DNA of 64,000 bases from the NCBI RefSeq assembly GCF_001511835.1, contig NZ_LN997848.1, positions 4,761,188 to 4,825,187 on the forward strand, written 5' to 3'. Below, one piece after another: positions 27,027-36,342 of the stretch. Origin of the DNA: Magnetospirillum sp. XM-1 (GTDB taxonomy: Bacteria > Pseudomonadota > Alphaproteobacteria > Rhodospirillales > Magnetospirillaceae). Under the pieces are notes generated by a model. That model made no database searches. It was not told the origin of the DNA and saw only the letters and a program-made list of their open reading frames with translations. Both the position numbers and the translations under genes were made by a program. The number at the start of each line of letters is the position of its first letter. Position 1 is the stretch's first letter.

Positions 27027-27224
27027 ATGAAAAAATTCGAGCGTGAACTTCGCAAAGCCTATGGCGATGAGTGGGAGGTGAGCAGAACAGGGGGCGACCA
27101 CTACCGTCTTGTCCACCGCGAGACAGGAATGATCTGTATTACTGCATCCACCCCTTCCAGTTGGCGGAACCAAAGGAAACTTCGATCCACGACACAGCGA
27201 TTGCTCCGTAAGAAACCACATTGA
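27027..27224 (+). CDS. Orphan cluster gene E, HicA-like small protein
   Basis: 65 residues, MKKFERELRKAYGDEWEVSR then TGGDHYRLVHRETGMICIT and TPSSWRNQRKLRSTTQRLL. The order helix, strand with GGxHY, strands, then TPSxxR and a final helix is that of the HicA/dsRBD-like fold, including the conserved His. HicA toxins are RNases, but no HicB partner is adjacent; many phage and island proteins of the same pattern have no proven function. Start at 27027 is preferred over TTG at 27018. Confidence 0.6.
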   Translation: MKKFERELRKAYGDEWEVSRTGGDHYRLVHRETGMICITASTPSSWRNQRKLRSTTQRLLRKKPH

Positions 27225-27252
27225 CCTCCGCTCATTGAGGACGAACGGACTG

Positions 27253-27289
27253 ATGGTGCAGGCACCAGAATCTATGGTTCCTGCACCAT
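27253..27289. repeat. Long imperfect hairpin between orphan genes
   Basis: ATGGTGCAGG (27253-27262) and CCTGCACCAT (27280-27289) are perfect inverted arms, and inside them ACCA (27264-27267) pairs with TGGT (27275-27278), leaving one mismatch and a 7-base loop. It lies about 30 bases after gene E and 45 bases before the next ATG. Only three T residues follow, so it could be a weak terminator, an RNA-stabilising structure or an operator. Confidence 0.5.
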
Positions 27290-27333
27290 TTCCGTCGCTG
27301 GGACACAATACTGCACTCGCAGGATAAATAAAT

Positions 27334-27528
27334 ATGAAAGCGAGGTGCGTCATGCAGGAGAAGTCAAATAACGTAATCCTATTCCCGGAAATTATAGATA
27401 TGAACCCAGACCATTACGCCAGGACATGCCCTGGATGTGGGGGCATCCATTACCTTATAACGCTCACCAACAAGATCATCTGCGACAACTGCTTTGCTGC
27501 TGCCGAGTTTCCCGATGATGAAATCTGA
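27334..27528 (+). CDS. Orphan cluster gene F, zinc-ribbon hypothetical
   Basis: 64 residues with paired cysteines CPGCGGIHYLIT and CDNCFAAA, a short zinc-ribbon. Such ribbons are common in small phage/island regulators. The first ATG (27334) lies 8 codons before the alternative MQEKSNNVILFPE start, which has GGAG-like bases nearby. Coupled to the next gene by a short overlap. Confidence 0.6.
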   Translation: MKARCVMQEKSNNVILFPEIIDMNPDHYARTCPGCGGIHYLITLTNKIICDNCFAAAEFPDDEI

Positions 27529-27889
27529 AGCAGAGATAACTCTGGTTGCCGCCATTGAGCGTCGATTGGAGGAACTGTCTTCCCGATACCCATCATCGAT
27601 CATGCTGGCGGTCGATGACGAAGGGCGAGACTACCTGGACGCGGCCCTGATGGGGCGGCATGGGGAGGTGTTGCTTACCGATAACGGCGGCGGCGATCTG
27701 ACTGAGATTCACTGGCAAACGGTTTTGCACCATATCGGCTACGTAGCCGTCATCGTCTGGCTGAGTGATCCCCGAGACCTGGAATTGGTCAGGCAGGCGT
27801 GTCGTGATGTGGAGGGGATGGTGCCTGAGTTCAAAGATGGGGAGATTGGACTGTTGCATTCAGGCCACGACAACCAAAAAAGAAACTGA
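27515..27889 (+). CDS. Orphan cluster gene G, 124-residue hypothetical
   Basis: Starts at the tandem ATGs 27515/27518 that overlap the end of gene F. Sequence MMKSEAEITLVAAIERRLEE, then SIMLAVDDEGRDYLDAALMG and VAVIVWLSDPRDLELVRQA suggests an alpha/beta fold. No family is recognised. It is the last cargo gene before the promoter and xis-like gene at the right end. Confidence 0.6.
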   Translation: MMKSEAEITLVAAIERRLEELSSRYPSSIMLAVDDEGRDYLDAALMGRHGEVLLTDNGGGDLTEIHWQTVLHHIGYVAVIVWLSDPRDLELVRQACRDVEGMVPEFKDGEIGLLHSGHDNQKRN

Positions 27890-27949
27890 ATTTCATGGCG
27901 TCCATATTGTTTGCCGCTTTGAGTTGACTGTAAATGTGTTGGCACGCGA

Positions 27950-27996
27950 TTGAACTATTCACAGTTCAGGCGTATACAAAACTGGCAAACTGTATA
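27950..27996 (+). promoter_or_regulatory. Promoter with two nested inverted repeats before the xis-like gene
   Basis: TTGAAC (27950-27955), 17 bases, TATACA (27973-27978) is a near-consensus sigma70 promoter. The inverted repeat TGAACT-N6-AGTTCA (27951-27968) covers the -35 region and TATACA-N12-TGTATA (27973-27996) covers the -10 region. GGGG then AAAAGA precedes the ATG at 28007. Such symmetric elements over the core promoter suggest tight repression of excision by a dimeric regulator (inference). Confidence 0.6.
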
Positions 27997-28006
27997 GGGG
28001 AAAAGA

Positions 28007-28213
28007 ATGGACAGAGACGATGAATACCTCACTCCAAAGGAAGCTGCTATTCTTCTTCGGAACCACCCATATACACTGGAACGCTATCGCCGTCTTGGTG
28101 GTGGACCGCCTTTCAGTAAGCCGTTCGCGAACGGTCGGATTTTATACAAGCGATCCGATTTAATTCGCTGGGTTGACTCTAAAAAAGTTAGCAGCACGAA
28201 CCAACTGCCGTGA
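28007..28213 (+). CDS. AlpA/Xis-like small DNA-binding protein (putative excisionase)
   Basis: 68 residues with a MerR-like winged helix (EYLTPKEAAILLRNHPYTLE, YRRLGGGPPFSKPF, GRILYKRSDLIRWVDSKK), i.e. an HTH_17/AlpA domain. Proteins of this kind act as excisionases or as activators of the integrase of P4-type islands. Its place next to the right attachment core and under a carefully controlled promoter supports such a role. An intrinsic terminator follows at 28242-28273. Confidence 0.8.
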   Translation: MDRDDEYLTPKEAAILLRNHPYTLERYRRLGGGPPFSKPFANGRILYKRSDLIRWVDSKKVSSTNQLP

Positions 28214-28241
28214 CGCAGCAATTGACGGATGACGCTCCAGC

Positions 28242-28273
28242 AAAAAGCCCCCACCTGATATTGGGGGCTTTTT
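28242..28273 (+). terminator. Intrinsic terminator at the right end of the island
   Basis: AAAAAGCCCCC (28242-28252), a 10-base loop, GGGGGCTTTTT (28263-28273). A GC stem followed by a T run on both strands makes this an efficient, probably bidirectional terminator: it ends the xis-like transcript and, on the other strand, lies just beyond the stop of the truncated dprA. Confidence 0.9.
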
Positions 28274-28323
28274 CATGCTCCGCTCATCTGTGGCGGCCAG
28301 CTTGCTGGTTGCTTATTTCCGAC

Positions 28324-29412
28324 TTATGCGGCTATTCTGAGGATGCTGAAAGTGGCAGATTTCCTCGGCTTTTTCGGCATTTCCAATAAGCATCGGTACA
28401 TGTCGTCAACCGTCACCGGTGCCGGCCCCAGGGCCTCGACCACCGCCGCACGGGCCCGATCCATCTCGGAAGTATCGGGTTCGGCCGGCTGTGGACCGCG
28501 GAAATCGGCGCGTTTGCCCTCGGCCAGGGGGCGGCGCAACATGTCGCCCAGCACATCGGTGACGTCGGTGACGCTTTCGGTCAGGGTGGCGCCGTGGCGG
28601 ATCAGGTCGTTGGGACCGGCGGCGCGGGGGTCCATGGGCGAGCCCGGCACGGCGAACACCTCACGGCCCTGGTCGGCGGCGAAGCGCGCCGTGATCAGCG
28701 AGCCCGAGCGGGCGTTGGCCTCCACCACCACCACGCCCAGCGACAGGCCCGAGATGATGCGGTTGCGGCGGGGAAAGTGGCTGGCCTGGGGCTGGGTCCC
28801 CACCGCCATCTCCGAGACCACCGCGCCGCCCCCCGCGATCTCGCGCCACAGATCCGCGTTCTCGGGCGGATAGACCACGTCCACGCCGCCGGCCAGCACC
28901 GCCACGGTGCCGGTGGCCAGCGCCCCCTGGTGGGCCGCCGTGTCGACGCCCCGCGCCATGCCGCTGGCCACGCAAAAGCCGGCGCGGCCCAGGTCGGCAC
29001 CTAAGCGCCGGGCGAAGTTGCGGCCGTTGAGCGAGGCGTTGCGCGCCCCCACCATGGCCACCATGGGCTTGGCCAGAACCGAGGGATTGCCGAAAACGCA
29101 AAGCAGCGGCGGCGCGTCGTCCAGCGCCGCCAGCCACGAGGGATAGCCGGGCTCGGCAAGCCCCAGCAGGCAGGCGCCGAAACGCTCGGTCGCCTCCATC
29201 TCGCGCTCGGCATCGGCCTTGGGACAGATCTTCAAGGGACGCCGGGCGCCGCCCTTGCGGGCCAGATCGGGCAGCGCCGCCAGCGCCGCCCCGGCCGAGC
29301 CGAACCGCTCCAGCAAACGCGAGAAGGTGCGCGGCCCGACGTTCTCGCTCCGGATCAGCCGGAGCCAGTCGAACCGTTCAGAAGCTGAAAGTTGCCTCTT
29401 ACCCTCGTCCAT
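28324..29412 (-). CDS. dprA: DprA (Smf), C-terminal domain replaced by island sequence
   Basis: 362 residues from the ATG at 29412 (a TTG at 29448 also lies in frame). DprA loads RecA onto incoming single-stranded DNA during natural transformation. The N-terminal SAM-like part (~1-60) and the Rossmann core (PPLLCVFGNP, VGARNASLNG, SGMARGVDTAAHQGAL, AVLAGGVDVVYPPEN, FPRRNRIISGLS, EANARSGSLITA, VFAVPGSP) are intact. After PAPVTVD the protein no longer follows the family: it ends with about 26 island-encoded residues (MYRCLLEMPKKPRKSA... ) in place of the winged-helix domain left at 4022-4148. Core function may remain; DML1/winged-helix functions are lost. Confidence 0.93.
   Translation of the reverse strand: MDEGKRQLSASERFDWLRLIRSENVGPRTFSRLLERFGSAGAALAALPDLARKGGARRPLKICPKADAEREMEATERFGACLLGLAEPGYPSWLAALDDAPPLLCVFGNPSVLAKPMVAMVGARNASLNGRNFARRLGADLGRAGFCVASGMARGVDTAAHQGALATGTVAVLAGGVDVVYPPENADLWREIAGGGAVVSEMAVGTQPQASHFPRRNRIISGLSLGVVVVEANARSGSLITARFAADQGREVFAVPGSPMDPRAAGPNDLIRHGATLTESVTDVTDVLGDMLRRPLAEGKRADFRGPQPAEPDTSEMDRARAAVVEALGPAPVTVDDMYRCLLEMPKKPRKSATFSILRIAA
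28403..28411. repeat. Right attachment core (attR) of the island
   Basis: Second copy of TCGTCAACC, inside the dprA frame (codons for VD). To its right the DNA is dprA body; to its left the frame continues into island sequence. See the copy at 4140-4148. Confidence 0.75.
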
Positions 29413-29460
29413 GACGTGCAGGGTGACCGGTTGCATGCAATCGGTCAAGGAGGGAAAGGG

Positions 29461-30597
29461 CTATTTCTCCCGCTGCGTAATGGCCTTGCGCGCCAGGATC
29501 TGGTCGCACACCGAATTGGTGTCCCACGACGACCGCTTGCCCAGCGCCGGCTTGATGGAGGACCAGCTGTCGGCGAAGGCCTTGCGCCCCAGGTCGCGCA
29601 GATAGACCAGGAAGTCCCAGGCCGGCGCGTCCTTGGAATAGACGCCCAGCTTGACCATCTCCTCGTCGGCGTGGATGCGGTGCAGGTTGACCCGGCGATA
29701 GGGATGCTGGCCGGGCGGCGGATCCTTGATCATGCCGGAATCCACCAGCCGGTTGATGGTCTCGATGGCGTTGACCTCGTGGACCAGCGAGGCGTTGAAG
29801 GCCACCTCGTTCAGGCGGTCCAGCACCTGGCGCGCCCCCTTGGGCGGCGGGCCGTCGCGGTGCAGCGGGTTCAGCGTCACCAGCAGCAGGTCCTCGGCGT
29901 CGGCTTCGCGCAGCCGCTCGACCAGAGGCGTCAGCGGCGGGTTGCCCATGTAGCCGCCGTCCCAATAATGGTGGTCGCCGATGCTGACCGTGTGCAGCGA
30001 GGTGGGCAGGTTGGTCGACGCCCGCACCGCGTCGGGCGACACCGCGCCGTCGATGAACAGCTGGCGGCGGCACTCGCCGATGTCGGTGGCGGCGACGATC
30101 AGGGTGGGGGTGCCGTCCTGCGGCAGGGCGAAGATGGCCGGAATTTCCGGCAGCACGTCCCGCAGCACGGCGGTGAGATAGGTGGCCAGCCCCGATTCGG
30201 CGGCCGGAGTGTTGGCGCCGGCAACGTCGGCCCAGCGGGCGGCGGGGGTGTCGTCGATGTTCCAGCCCTGGGCCAATCCGATGGCGGCGACGAAGGGATT
30301 GCCGCCCCAGAAGGCGGCACGGGCCACCGTCTCCCACAATTCGCGGATCTTGGTGCGCGCCGCCTCGGCCATGCGCTTGGAACGCGCGCTGGCCGGGCCG
30401 GGCTGGGCGGCCCCTTCATGGTAGCCATAGGCCATGGCGGTGGCGGTCAGCGCCCCCGACGACGCGCCGCTGATGCCGACGAACTCGATGGTGCCGGCCG
30501 CCGCCTCGTCCAGCAGCGCGTCGAGCACGCCCCAGGTAAAGGCGCCATGCACGCCGCCGCCCTGCAGGGCCAGCGCAATCCGATGGGGTTTTCCCAT
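29461..30597 (-). CDS. Patatin-like phospholipase
   Basis: 378 residues. The patatin catalytic dyad is seen: oxyanion GGGVHGAFTWG at ~14-24, nucleophile Ser in GISGASSGA (GxSxG), and Asp in YWDGGYMGN. It hydrolyses acyl chains of phospholipids or neutral lipids. No signal peptide is apparent, so it acts in the cytoplasm or at the inner membrane; similar alphaproteobacterial proteins take part in polyhydroxyalkanoate-granule or lipid turnover (unproven here). It lies just upstream of dprA in the same orientation. Confidence 0.93.
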   Translation of the reverse strand: MGKPHRIALALQGGGVHGAFTWGVLDALLDEAAAGTIEFVGISGASSGALTATAMAYGYHEGAAQPGPASARSKRMAEAARTKIRELWETVARAAFWGGNPFVAAIGLAQGWNIDDTPAARWADVAGANTPAAESGLATYLTAVLRDVLPEIPAIFALPQDGTPTLIVAATDIGECRRQLFIDGAVSPDAVRASTNLPTSLHTVSIGDHHYWDGGYMGNPPLTPLVERLREADAEDLLLVTLNPLHRDGPPPKGARQVLDRLNEVAFNASLVHEVNAIETINRLVDSGMIKDPPPGQHPYRRVNLHRIHADEEMVKLGVYSKDAPAWDFLVYLRDLGRKAFADSWSSIKPALGKRSSWDTNSVCDQILARKAITQREK

Positions 30598-30778
30598 TGA
30601 GCGATCCTCCCGGAGAAGACGGTTACCGTCCTTGTTTTGTCAAAGCGTACCGCGAGCCCGCCCCCGCTGGCAACCGCAGGTATCGTTACAGTCGCGCCCG
30701 GGCCTTACCTGATTGGAGAAGCCGGACGCCCGCGTTATGCTGTCCCACCTTTCAAGTCGGGGTGAGGGGACTTTGACC

Positions 30779-31180
30779 ATGAGCGATACCGGCGGCACGC
30801 CAGGACTGCAACGCGTCTTTCCCAGGGGAACGGTGATCTTCAAGGAAGGCGATTCGGGCCACGAGGCCTATATGCTGCAGCAGGGCACCGTACGCATCTT
30901 CAAGACGGTGGCCGGCCGCAAGGTCACCATCGGCCGCGTCTGGCCGTTCCAGGTGTTCGGCGAGCTGGCGCTGATCGACGACGGCCCGCGCATGGCCGCC
31001 GCCATCGCCGACGACGACGCCACCTGCCTGGTGCTGACCAAGGACGCCATCCGCACCATGATGGACCAGGCGCCGCCGGGGCTGAACACCCTGATCCAAT
31101 CGCTGCTGTCGACCATCCGCGAGTTGGGCGACGACCTGGCCGACGCAAGGGCCATGCTGGCCGAACACGGGGTGGAATGA
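30779..31180 (+). CDS. Cyclic-nucleotide-binding-domain protein
   Basis: 133 residues: one CNB domain (FKEGDSGHEAYMLQQGTVRIF, then VFGELALIDDGPRMAAAIADDD with the phosphate-binding-cassette shape FGELALIDDGPRMA) and a short C-terminal helix. There is no DNA-binding domain, so it is a stand-alone sensor or partner subunit. The ATG at 30779 has a GAGGGG ribosome site; upstream frames (to 30713) appear non-coding. Its stop overlaps the next gene by 4 bases (ATGA), linking it to an AEC transporter. Confidence 0.88.
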   Translation: MSDTGGTPGLQRVFPRGTVIFKEGDSGHEAYMLQQGTVRIFKTVAGRKVTIGRVWPFQVFGELALIDDGPRMAAAIADDDATCLVLTKDAIRTMMDQAPPGLNTLIQSLLSTIRELGDDLADARAMLAEHGVE

Positions 31181-32118
31181 TCCAGGTCTTAGGCGCGCTG
31201 GCCCCGGTCATCGCCCTGATCGCACTCGGCCACCAGATGCGATCAAAGCGCTGGATCGACGAATCCTTCTGGCTGCCGGCCGAACGCGCCACCTTCTTCC
31301 TGTTCTTTCCCGCCCTGCTGGTCACCGCCTTGGCCCGCGCCCGGCTGGGCGGCCTGCCGGTGGGCGGCATCATGGCCGCCGAGGCCGGCGCCGTGCTGGT
31401 CATGGCGGTGGCGGCGGGACTGGCCGCCCCCGGGCTGAAAGGCGGGCCGTGGCGCCTTGACGGCCCGGCCTTCACCTCGCTGTTCCAGTGCTCCATGCGC
31501 CCCAACACCTATGTGGGCCTTGCCGTGGCGGCGGGGCTGTGGGGCGGCGAGGGCGTGGCCCTGGTCGCCATCTGCACGGCGGCCGTGGTGCCGCTGGTCA
31601 ACCTGCTGGGCATCCTGGCCCTGCTGCGCTGGGCGGGGAAGGAGGGCGCCTCCTTCCGCTGGCGCGACGCCATCGTGCCGGTGGCGCGCAATCCGCTGAT
31701 CCTGTCCTGCCTGGTCGGCATCACGCTTAATCTGGGCGGCATCGGCCTGCCGCCGGTGATCGGCCCCTTCCTCGACATCCTGGCCGGCGCGTCGCTGCCG
31801 CTGGGTCTGCTGGCGGTGGGCGCCGGCATCCGCCTCGGCGCGCTGCGCCACGCGGGCGCCTCCGTATTGCTGTCCATCGCCGCCAAGATGGGGGCGTTGC
31901 CCATGATGGTGGTGGCGCTGGGCGGCCTGTTCGGGCTGGACGGAGCCACCCTGGCCGGCGCGGCCCTCTACGCCGCCCTGCCCGCCGCCCCGGTCTCCTA
32001 TCTGGTGGCCCGCCAGATGGGCGGCGACGCGCCGCTGGTGGCCACCATGCTCTCGGCCCAGACCGTGGCCGCCGCCCTGATCATGCCCGTGTGGATTCTG
32101 GCCCTGCCCGGCCACTGA
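31177..32118 (+). CDS. AEC-family transporter (auxin efflux carrier/malonate-type)
   Basis: 313 residues, about ten hydrophobic segments; the family features are seen in PNTYVGLAVAAGL (after the conserved QCSMRPN), VPLVNLLGILAL and the second-half repeat beginning NPLILSCLVGITLNLGG. AEC proteins transport organic anions such as malonate or malate. It is translationally coupled to the cyclic-nucleotide-binding protein, suggesting that the latter controls or accompanies transport (inference). Substrate not predictable. Confidence 0.88.
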   Translation: MIQVLGALAPVIALIALGHQMRSKRWIDESFWLPAERATFFLFFPALLVTALARARLGGLPVGGIMAAEAGAVLVMAVAAGLAAPGLKGGPWRLDGPAFTSLFQCSMRPNTYVGLAVAAGLWGGEGVALVAICTAAVVPLVNLLGILALLRWAGKEGASFRWRDAIVPVARNPLILSCLVGITLNLGGIGLPPVIGPFLDILAGASLPLGLLAVGAGIRLGALRHAGASVLLSIAAKMGALPMMVVALGGLFGLDGATLAGAALYAALPAAPVSYLVARQMGGDAPLVATMLSAQTVAAALIMPVWILALPGH

Positions 32119-32193
32119 TTCCCCTTGCGACCCAATTAAAAAAACGTATGCTCGTTTAACGCAAATTCACCGGCCTTCTTTAGGGAGCGAGCG

Positions 32194-33363
32194 ATGACCG
32201 GCTTCAATTCCGCGCTGAACTTCGATCTGGGCGAAACCGCCGACATGATGCGCGACTCGGTCGCCGCCTTCGCGGCCTCCGAGATCGCGCCCCGCGCAGC
32301 CGAGATCGACCGGTCCAACGAGTTCCCCAACGAGCTGTGGCCGCGCCTGGGCGCCATGGGCCTGCTGGGCATCACGGTCGAGGAGAAGTACGGCGGCGCC
32401 GGCATGGGCTATCTCGAGCACGTGGTGGCCATGGAGGAGATCAGCCGGGCCTCGGCCTCGGTGGGTCTGTCCTATGGCGCGCATTCCAACCTGTGCGTCA
32501 ACCAGATCAAGCGCAACGGCACCGAAGCCCAGAAGATGAAGTACCTGCCCAAGCTGATCTCGGGCGAGTACATCGGCGCGCTGGCCATGAGTGAGCCCAA
32601 TGCCGGTTCCGACGTGGTCTCCATGAAGCTGAAGGCCGAAAAGAAGGGCGACCGCTACATCCTCAACGGCTCGAAGATGTGGATCACCAACGGCCCCGAC
32701 GCCGACGTGATCGTGGTCTACGCCAAGACCGACATCCACGCCGGCCCGCGCGGCATCACCGCCTTTTTGGTGGAGAAGAATTTCAAGGGCTTCTCGGTGG
32801 CGCAGAAGCTGGACAAGCTGGGCATGCGCGGCTCCAACACCGGCGAGCTGGTGTTCCAGGACTGCGAGGTTCCGGAAGAAAACGTGCTGGGCGACATCGG
32901 GCGCGGCGTCAACGTGCTGATGAGCGGGCTGGACTACGAGCGCGTGGTGCTGACCGGCGGGCCGCTGGGCATCATGGCCGCCTGCATGGACGTGGTGGTT
33001 CCCTATGTCCACGAGCGCGTCCAGTTCGGCCAGCCCATCGGCACCTTCCAGCTGATGCAGGGCAAGCTGGCCGACATGTACACCACCTTCAACGCCTGCC
33101 GTGCCTACACCTACGCGGTGGCCAAGGCCTGCGACCGGGGCGAGACCAACCGCAAGGACGCCGCCGGCGTCATCCTCTACGGCGCGGAAAAGGCCACCTG
33201 GATGGCGCTCGAAGCCATCCAGACGCTGGGCGGCAACGGCTATATCAACGAATACGCCACCGGGCGGCTGCTGCGCGACGCCAAGCTCTACGAGATCGGC
33301 GCCGGCACCAGCGAGATCCGCCGCATGCTGATCGGCCGCGAGCTGTTCGAGGAAACCAAGTAA
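32194..33363 (+). CDS. ivd: Isovaleryl-CoA dehydrogenase
   Basis: 389 residues, FAD-dependent. Flavin/substrate motifs of the acyl-CoA dehydrogenase family are present: [56 protein letters not shown], and the catalytic Glu of the IVD subfamily in [15 protein letters not shown]; it ends with [17 protein letters not shown]. It converts isovaleryl-CoA to 3-methylcrotonyl-CoA, the first committed step after leucine transamination/decarboxylation. First gene of the 32.2-39.3 kb operon; a good ribosome site (AGGGAGCGA) precedes the ATG. Confidence 0.97.
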   Translation: MTGFNSALNFDLGETADMMRDSVAAFAASEIAPRAAEIDRSNEFPNELWPRLGAMGLLGITVEEKYGGAGMGYLEHVVAMEEISRASASVGLSYGAHSNLCVNQIKRNGTEAQKMKYLPKLISGEYIGALAMSEPNAGSDVVSMKLKAEKKGDRYILNGSKMWITNGPDADVIVVYAKTDIHAGPRGITAFLVEKNFKGFSVAQKLDKLGMRGSNTGELVFQDCEVPEENVLGDIGRGVNVLMSGLDYERVVLTGGPLGIMAACMDVVVPYVHERVQFGQPIGTFQLMQGKLADMYTTFNACRAYTYAVAKACDRGETNRKDAAGVILYGAEKATWMALEAIQTLGGNGYINEYATGRLLRDAKLYEIGAGTSEIRRMLIGRELFEETK

Positions 33364-33802
33364 TGCCCGGGTGGATCGACAGCTATCGCGGTGCGGTCTA
33401 TCCCTGGCATTGCGACCATGTCGGCCACATGAACGTGATGCATTACGTGGGCAAGTTCGACGAGGCCACCTGGAACGTGTTCACCGCGCTGGGGGTCACG
33501 CCGTCCTGGATGCGCGACAATCAGCGCGGCATGGCCGCCGTCAGCCAGAAGATCGCCTACAGGCGCGAACTGCACGCCGGCGACGTGGTGACGATCCGTT
33601 CCGGCCTCCTTGAGGTCAAGGACAAGTCCGTCCGCTTCGTCCACGAGATGAGAAACGGCGAGACCGGAGAGGTCGCCGCCGTCACCGAACTGGTGGGCGT
33701 ACACCTGGACAAGACCACCCGCCGGGCGGCGTCGCTGCCCGCCGAAATCGCCGAGCGTTGCCGCTCCAAGATCGTCACCTACGACACGACAGGCTTGTGG
33801 AC

Positions 33803-33806
<4 letters not shown>
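33363..33806 (+). CDS. 4HBT-fold acyl-CoA thioesterase
   Basis: 147 residues. Hotdog-fold thioesterase: [21 protein letters not shown] contains the catalytic Asp of the 4-hydroxybenzoyl-CoA thioesterase family (D-x-x-G-H-x-N). Inserted between ivd and the MCC beta gene and coupled to both (ATG 33363 overlaps the ivd stop codon TAATG; its stop overlaps the next start as ATGA). It may release CoA from accumulated branched acyl-CoA intermediates, a pressure valve for the pathway (inference). Confidence 0.88.
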
Positions 33807-35410
<1,604 letters not shown>

Positions 35411-35414
35411 GGCC

Positions 35415-36197
35415 ATGAGCGCCCTTCTCGTCACCACCCATGACGGTGTGCGGACCATCACGCTGAACCGGGCCGAACGGCACAACGCCTTCGACGATGC
35501 CCTGATCAAGGAGCTGGCCGCCGCCTTCAAGGATGCAGGCCACGCCCCCGGAGTGCGGGCCGTGGTTCTCGACTCCACCGGAAAAAGCTTCTCGGCCGGG
35601 GCCGACCTCGAGTGGATGAAGCGCATGGCGGGCTACAGTCACGCCGAGAACCTGGCCGACGCCCAAGCGCTGTCGGACATGCTCGAAGCCATCGATGCCT
35701 GCCCGCGCCCCGTCATCGGCGTGGTCCAGGGCGCGGCCTATGGCGGCGGCGTCGGGCTGGTGGCCTGTTGCGATCTGGCCGTGGCGGCGGAAGGGGCGAC
35801 CTTCTGCCTGTCCGAGGTCAAGCTGGGCATCGTCCCGGCGGTGATCTCGCCTTACGTGGTGCGCGCCATGGGCGGCCGCGCCGCCCGGCGCTACGCCGTC
35901 ACCGCCGAACTGTTCGACGCGGCCGAGGCCAAAGCCACCGGGCTGGTGCACGAGGTGGTGCCCACCGAGCGTCTGGCCGAGGTGCGTGACAAGTGGCTGG
36001 CCCGCGTCAAGGGCAACGGCCCGGACGCCATGGCCACCGCCAAGGGACTGATCCGCCGCGCCGCCGACCAGCCTTTGGACGACGACCTTCGCCATTGGAC
36101 CGCCGGACAGATCGCCGAACGTCGCGCCAGCGACGAGGGCAAGGAAGGCATCCGCGCCTTCCTGGAAAAGCGGAAGCCGGGTTGGGTGGAGAACTAG
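35415..36197 (+). CDS. liuC: Enoyl-CoA hydratase/isomerase family, probable 3-methylglutaconyl-CoA hydratase
   Basis: 260 residues, crotonase fold: oxyanion-hole strand SAGADLEWMKRMAGY and GGGVGLVACCDLAVAAEGATFCLSEVKLGIVP, where the acidic active-site residues lie. Its position between MCC beta and alpha is that of liuC, which hydrates 3-methylglutaconyl-CoA to HMG-CoA. The start is 4 bases after the MCC beta stop. The family is broad, so the substrate is inferred from context. Confidence 0.9.
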   Translation: MSALLVTTHDGVRTITLNRAERHNAFDDALIKELAAAFKDAGHAPGVRAVVLDSTGKSFSAGADLEWMKRMAGYSHAENLADAQALSDMLEAIDACPRPVIGVVQGAAYGGGVGLVACCDLAVAAEGATFCLSEVKLGIVPAVISPYVVRAMGGRAARRYAVTAELFDAAEAKATGLVHEVVPTERLAEVRDKWLARVKGNGPDAMATAKGLIRRAADQPLDDDLRHWTAGQIAERRASDEGKEGIRAFLEKRKPGWVEN

Positions 36198-36209
36198 CCT
36201 TATTGTGCG

Positions 36210-36310
36210 TCATGGCCGGGCTCGCCCCGGCCATCCATGTGGTGCGGCAAATCCCAAAGGGTGGAGTTGCGGACCGGCGTGGATGCCCGGAACAAGTCCG
36301 GGTATGACGA
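36210..36310. repeat. Palindromic intergenic repeat (REP-like), copy 1
   Basis: Between liuC and mccA: an arm pair of the type ATGGCCGGGC...GCCCGGCCAT (36212-36238) and further a GGATGCCCGGAACAAGTCCGGGTAT palindrome with TGACG at its end. The same sequence family recurs at 48866-48926. Such CGTCATGGCCGGGC... elements are dispersed in Rhodospirillales and related genomes; here it splits a tight operon by 145 bases. Confidence 0.65.
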
Positions 36311-36342
36311 TTTTCGGATTTAGAGTGTCTCGGGGAACAAAC

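Larger units (their letters stand above)
4140..28411. mobile_element. Integrated genomic island (~24.3 kb) inserted in dprA
   Basis: Boundaries come from the two halves of dprA and the 9-bp core repeat. A P4-type integrase starts 226 bases inside the left end and an AlpA/Xis-like gene ends about 190 bases inside the right end. The content is accessory: toxin-antitoxin, umuDC, resolvase, type I restriction-modification with an Abi-like gene, secreted nuclease and many orphans. Several parts (4.2-5.6, 11.9-13.0, 21.4-22.6, 24.3-24.6 kb) are visibly poorer in GC than the flanks. No conjugation or phage structural genes are recognisable, so it is best called an integrative island of unknown mobility. 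Confidence 0.9.

Noticed and set aside
4140..28411. Prophage interpretation of the island
   Set aside because: Integrase, Xis-like protein and regulators are present but there are no capsid, tail, terminase, lysis or replication genes.
36205..36342. Extended N-terminus of MCC alpha
   Set aside because: These codons read through the palindromic intergenic repeat; the conserved protein begins MFDKILIANRGE at 36343.
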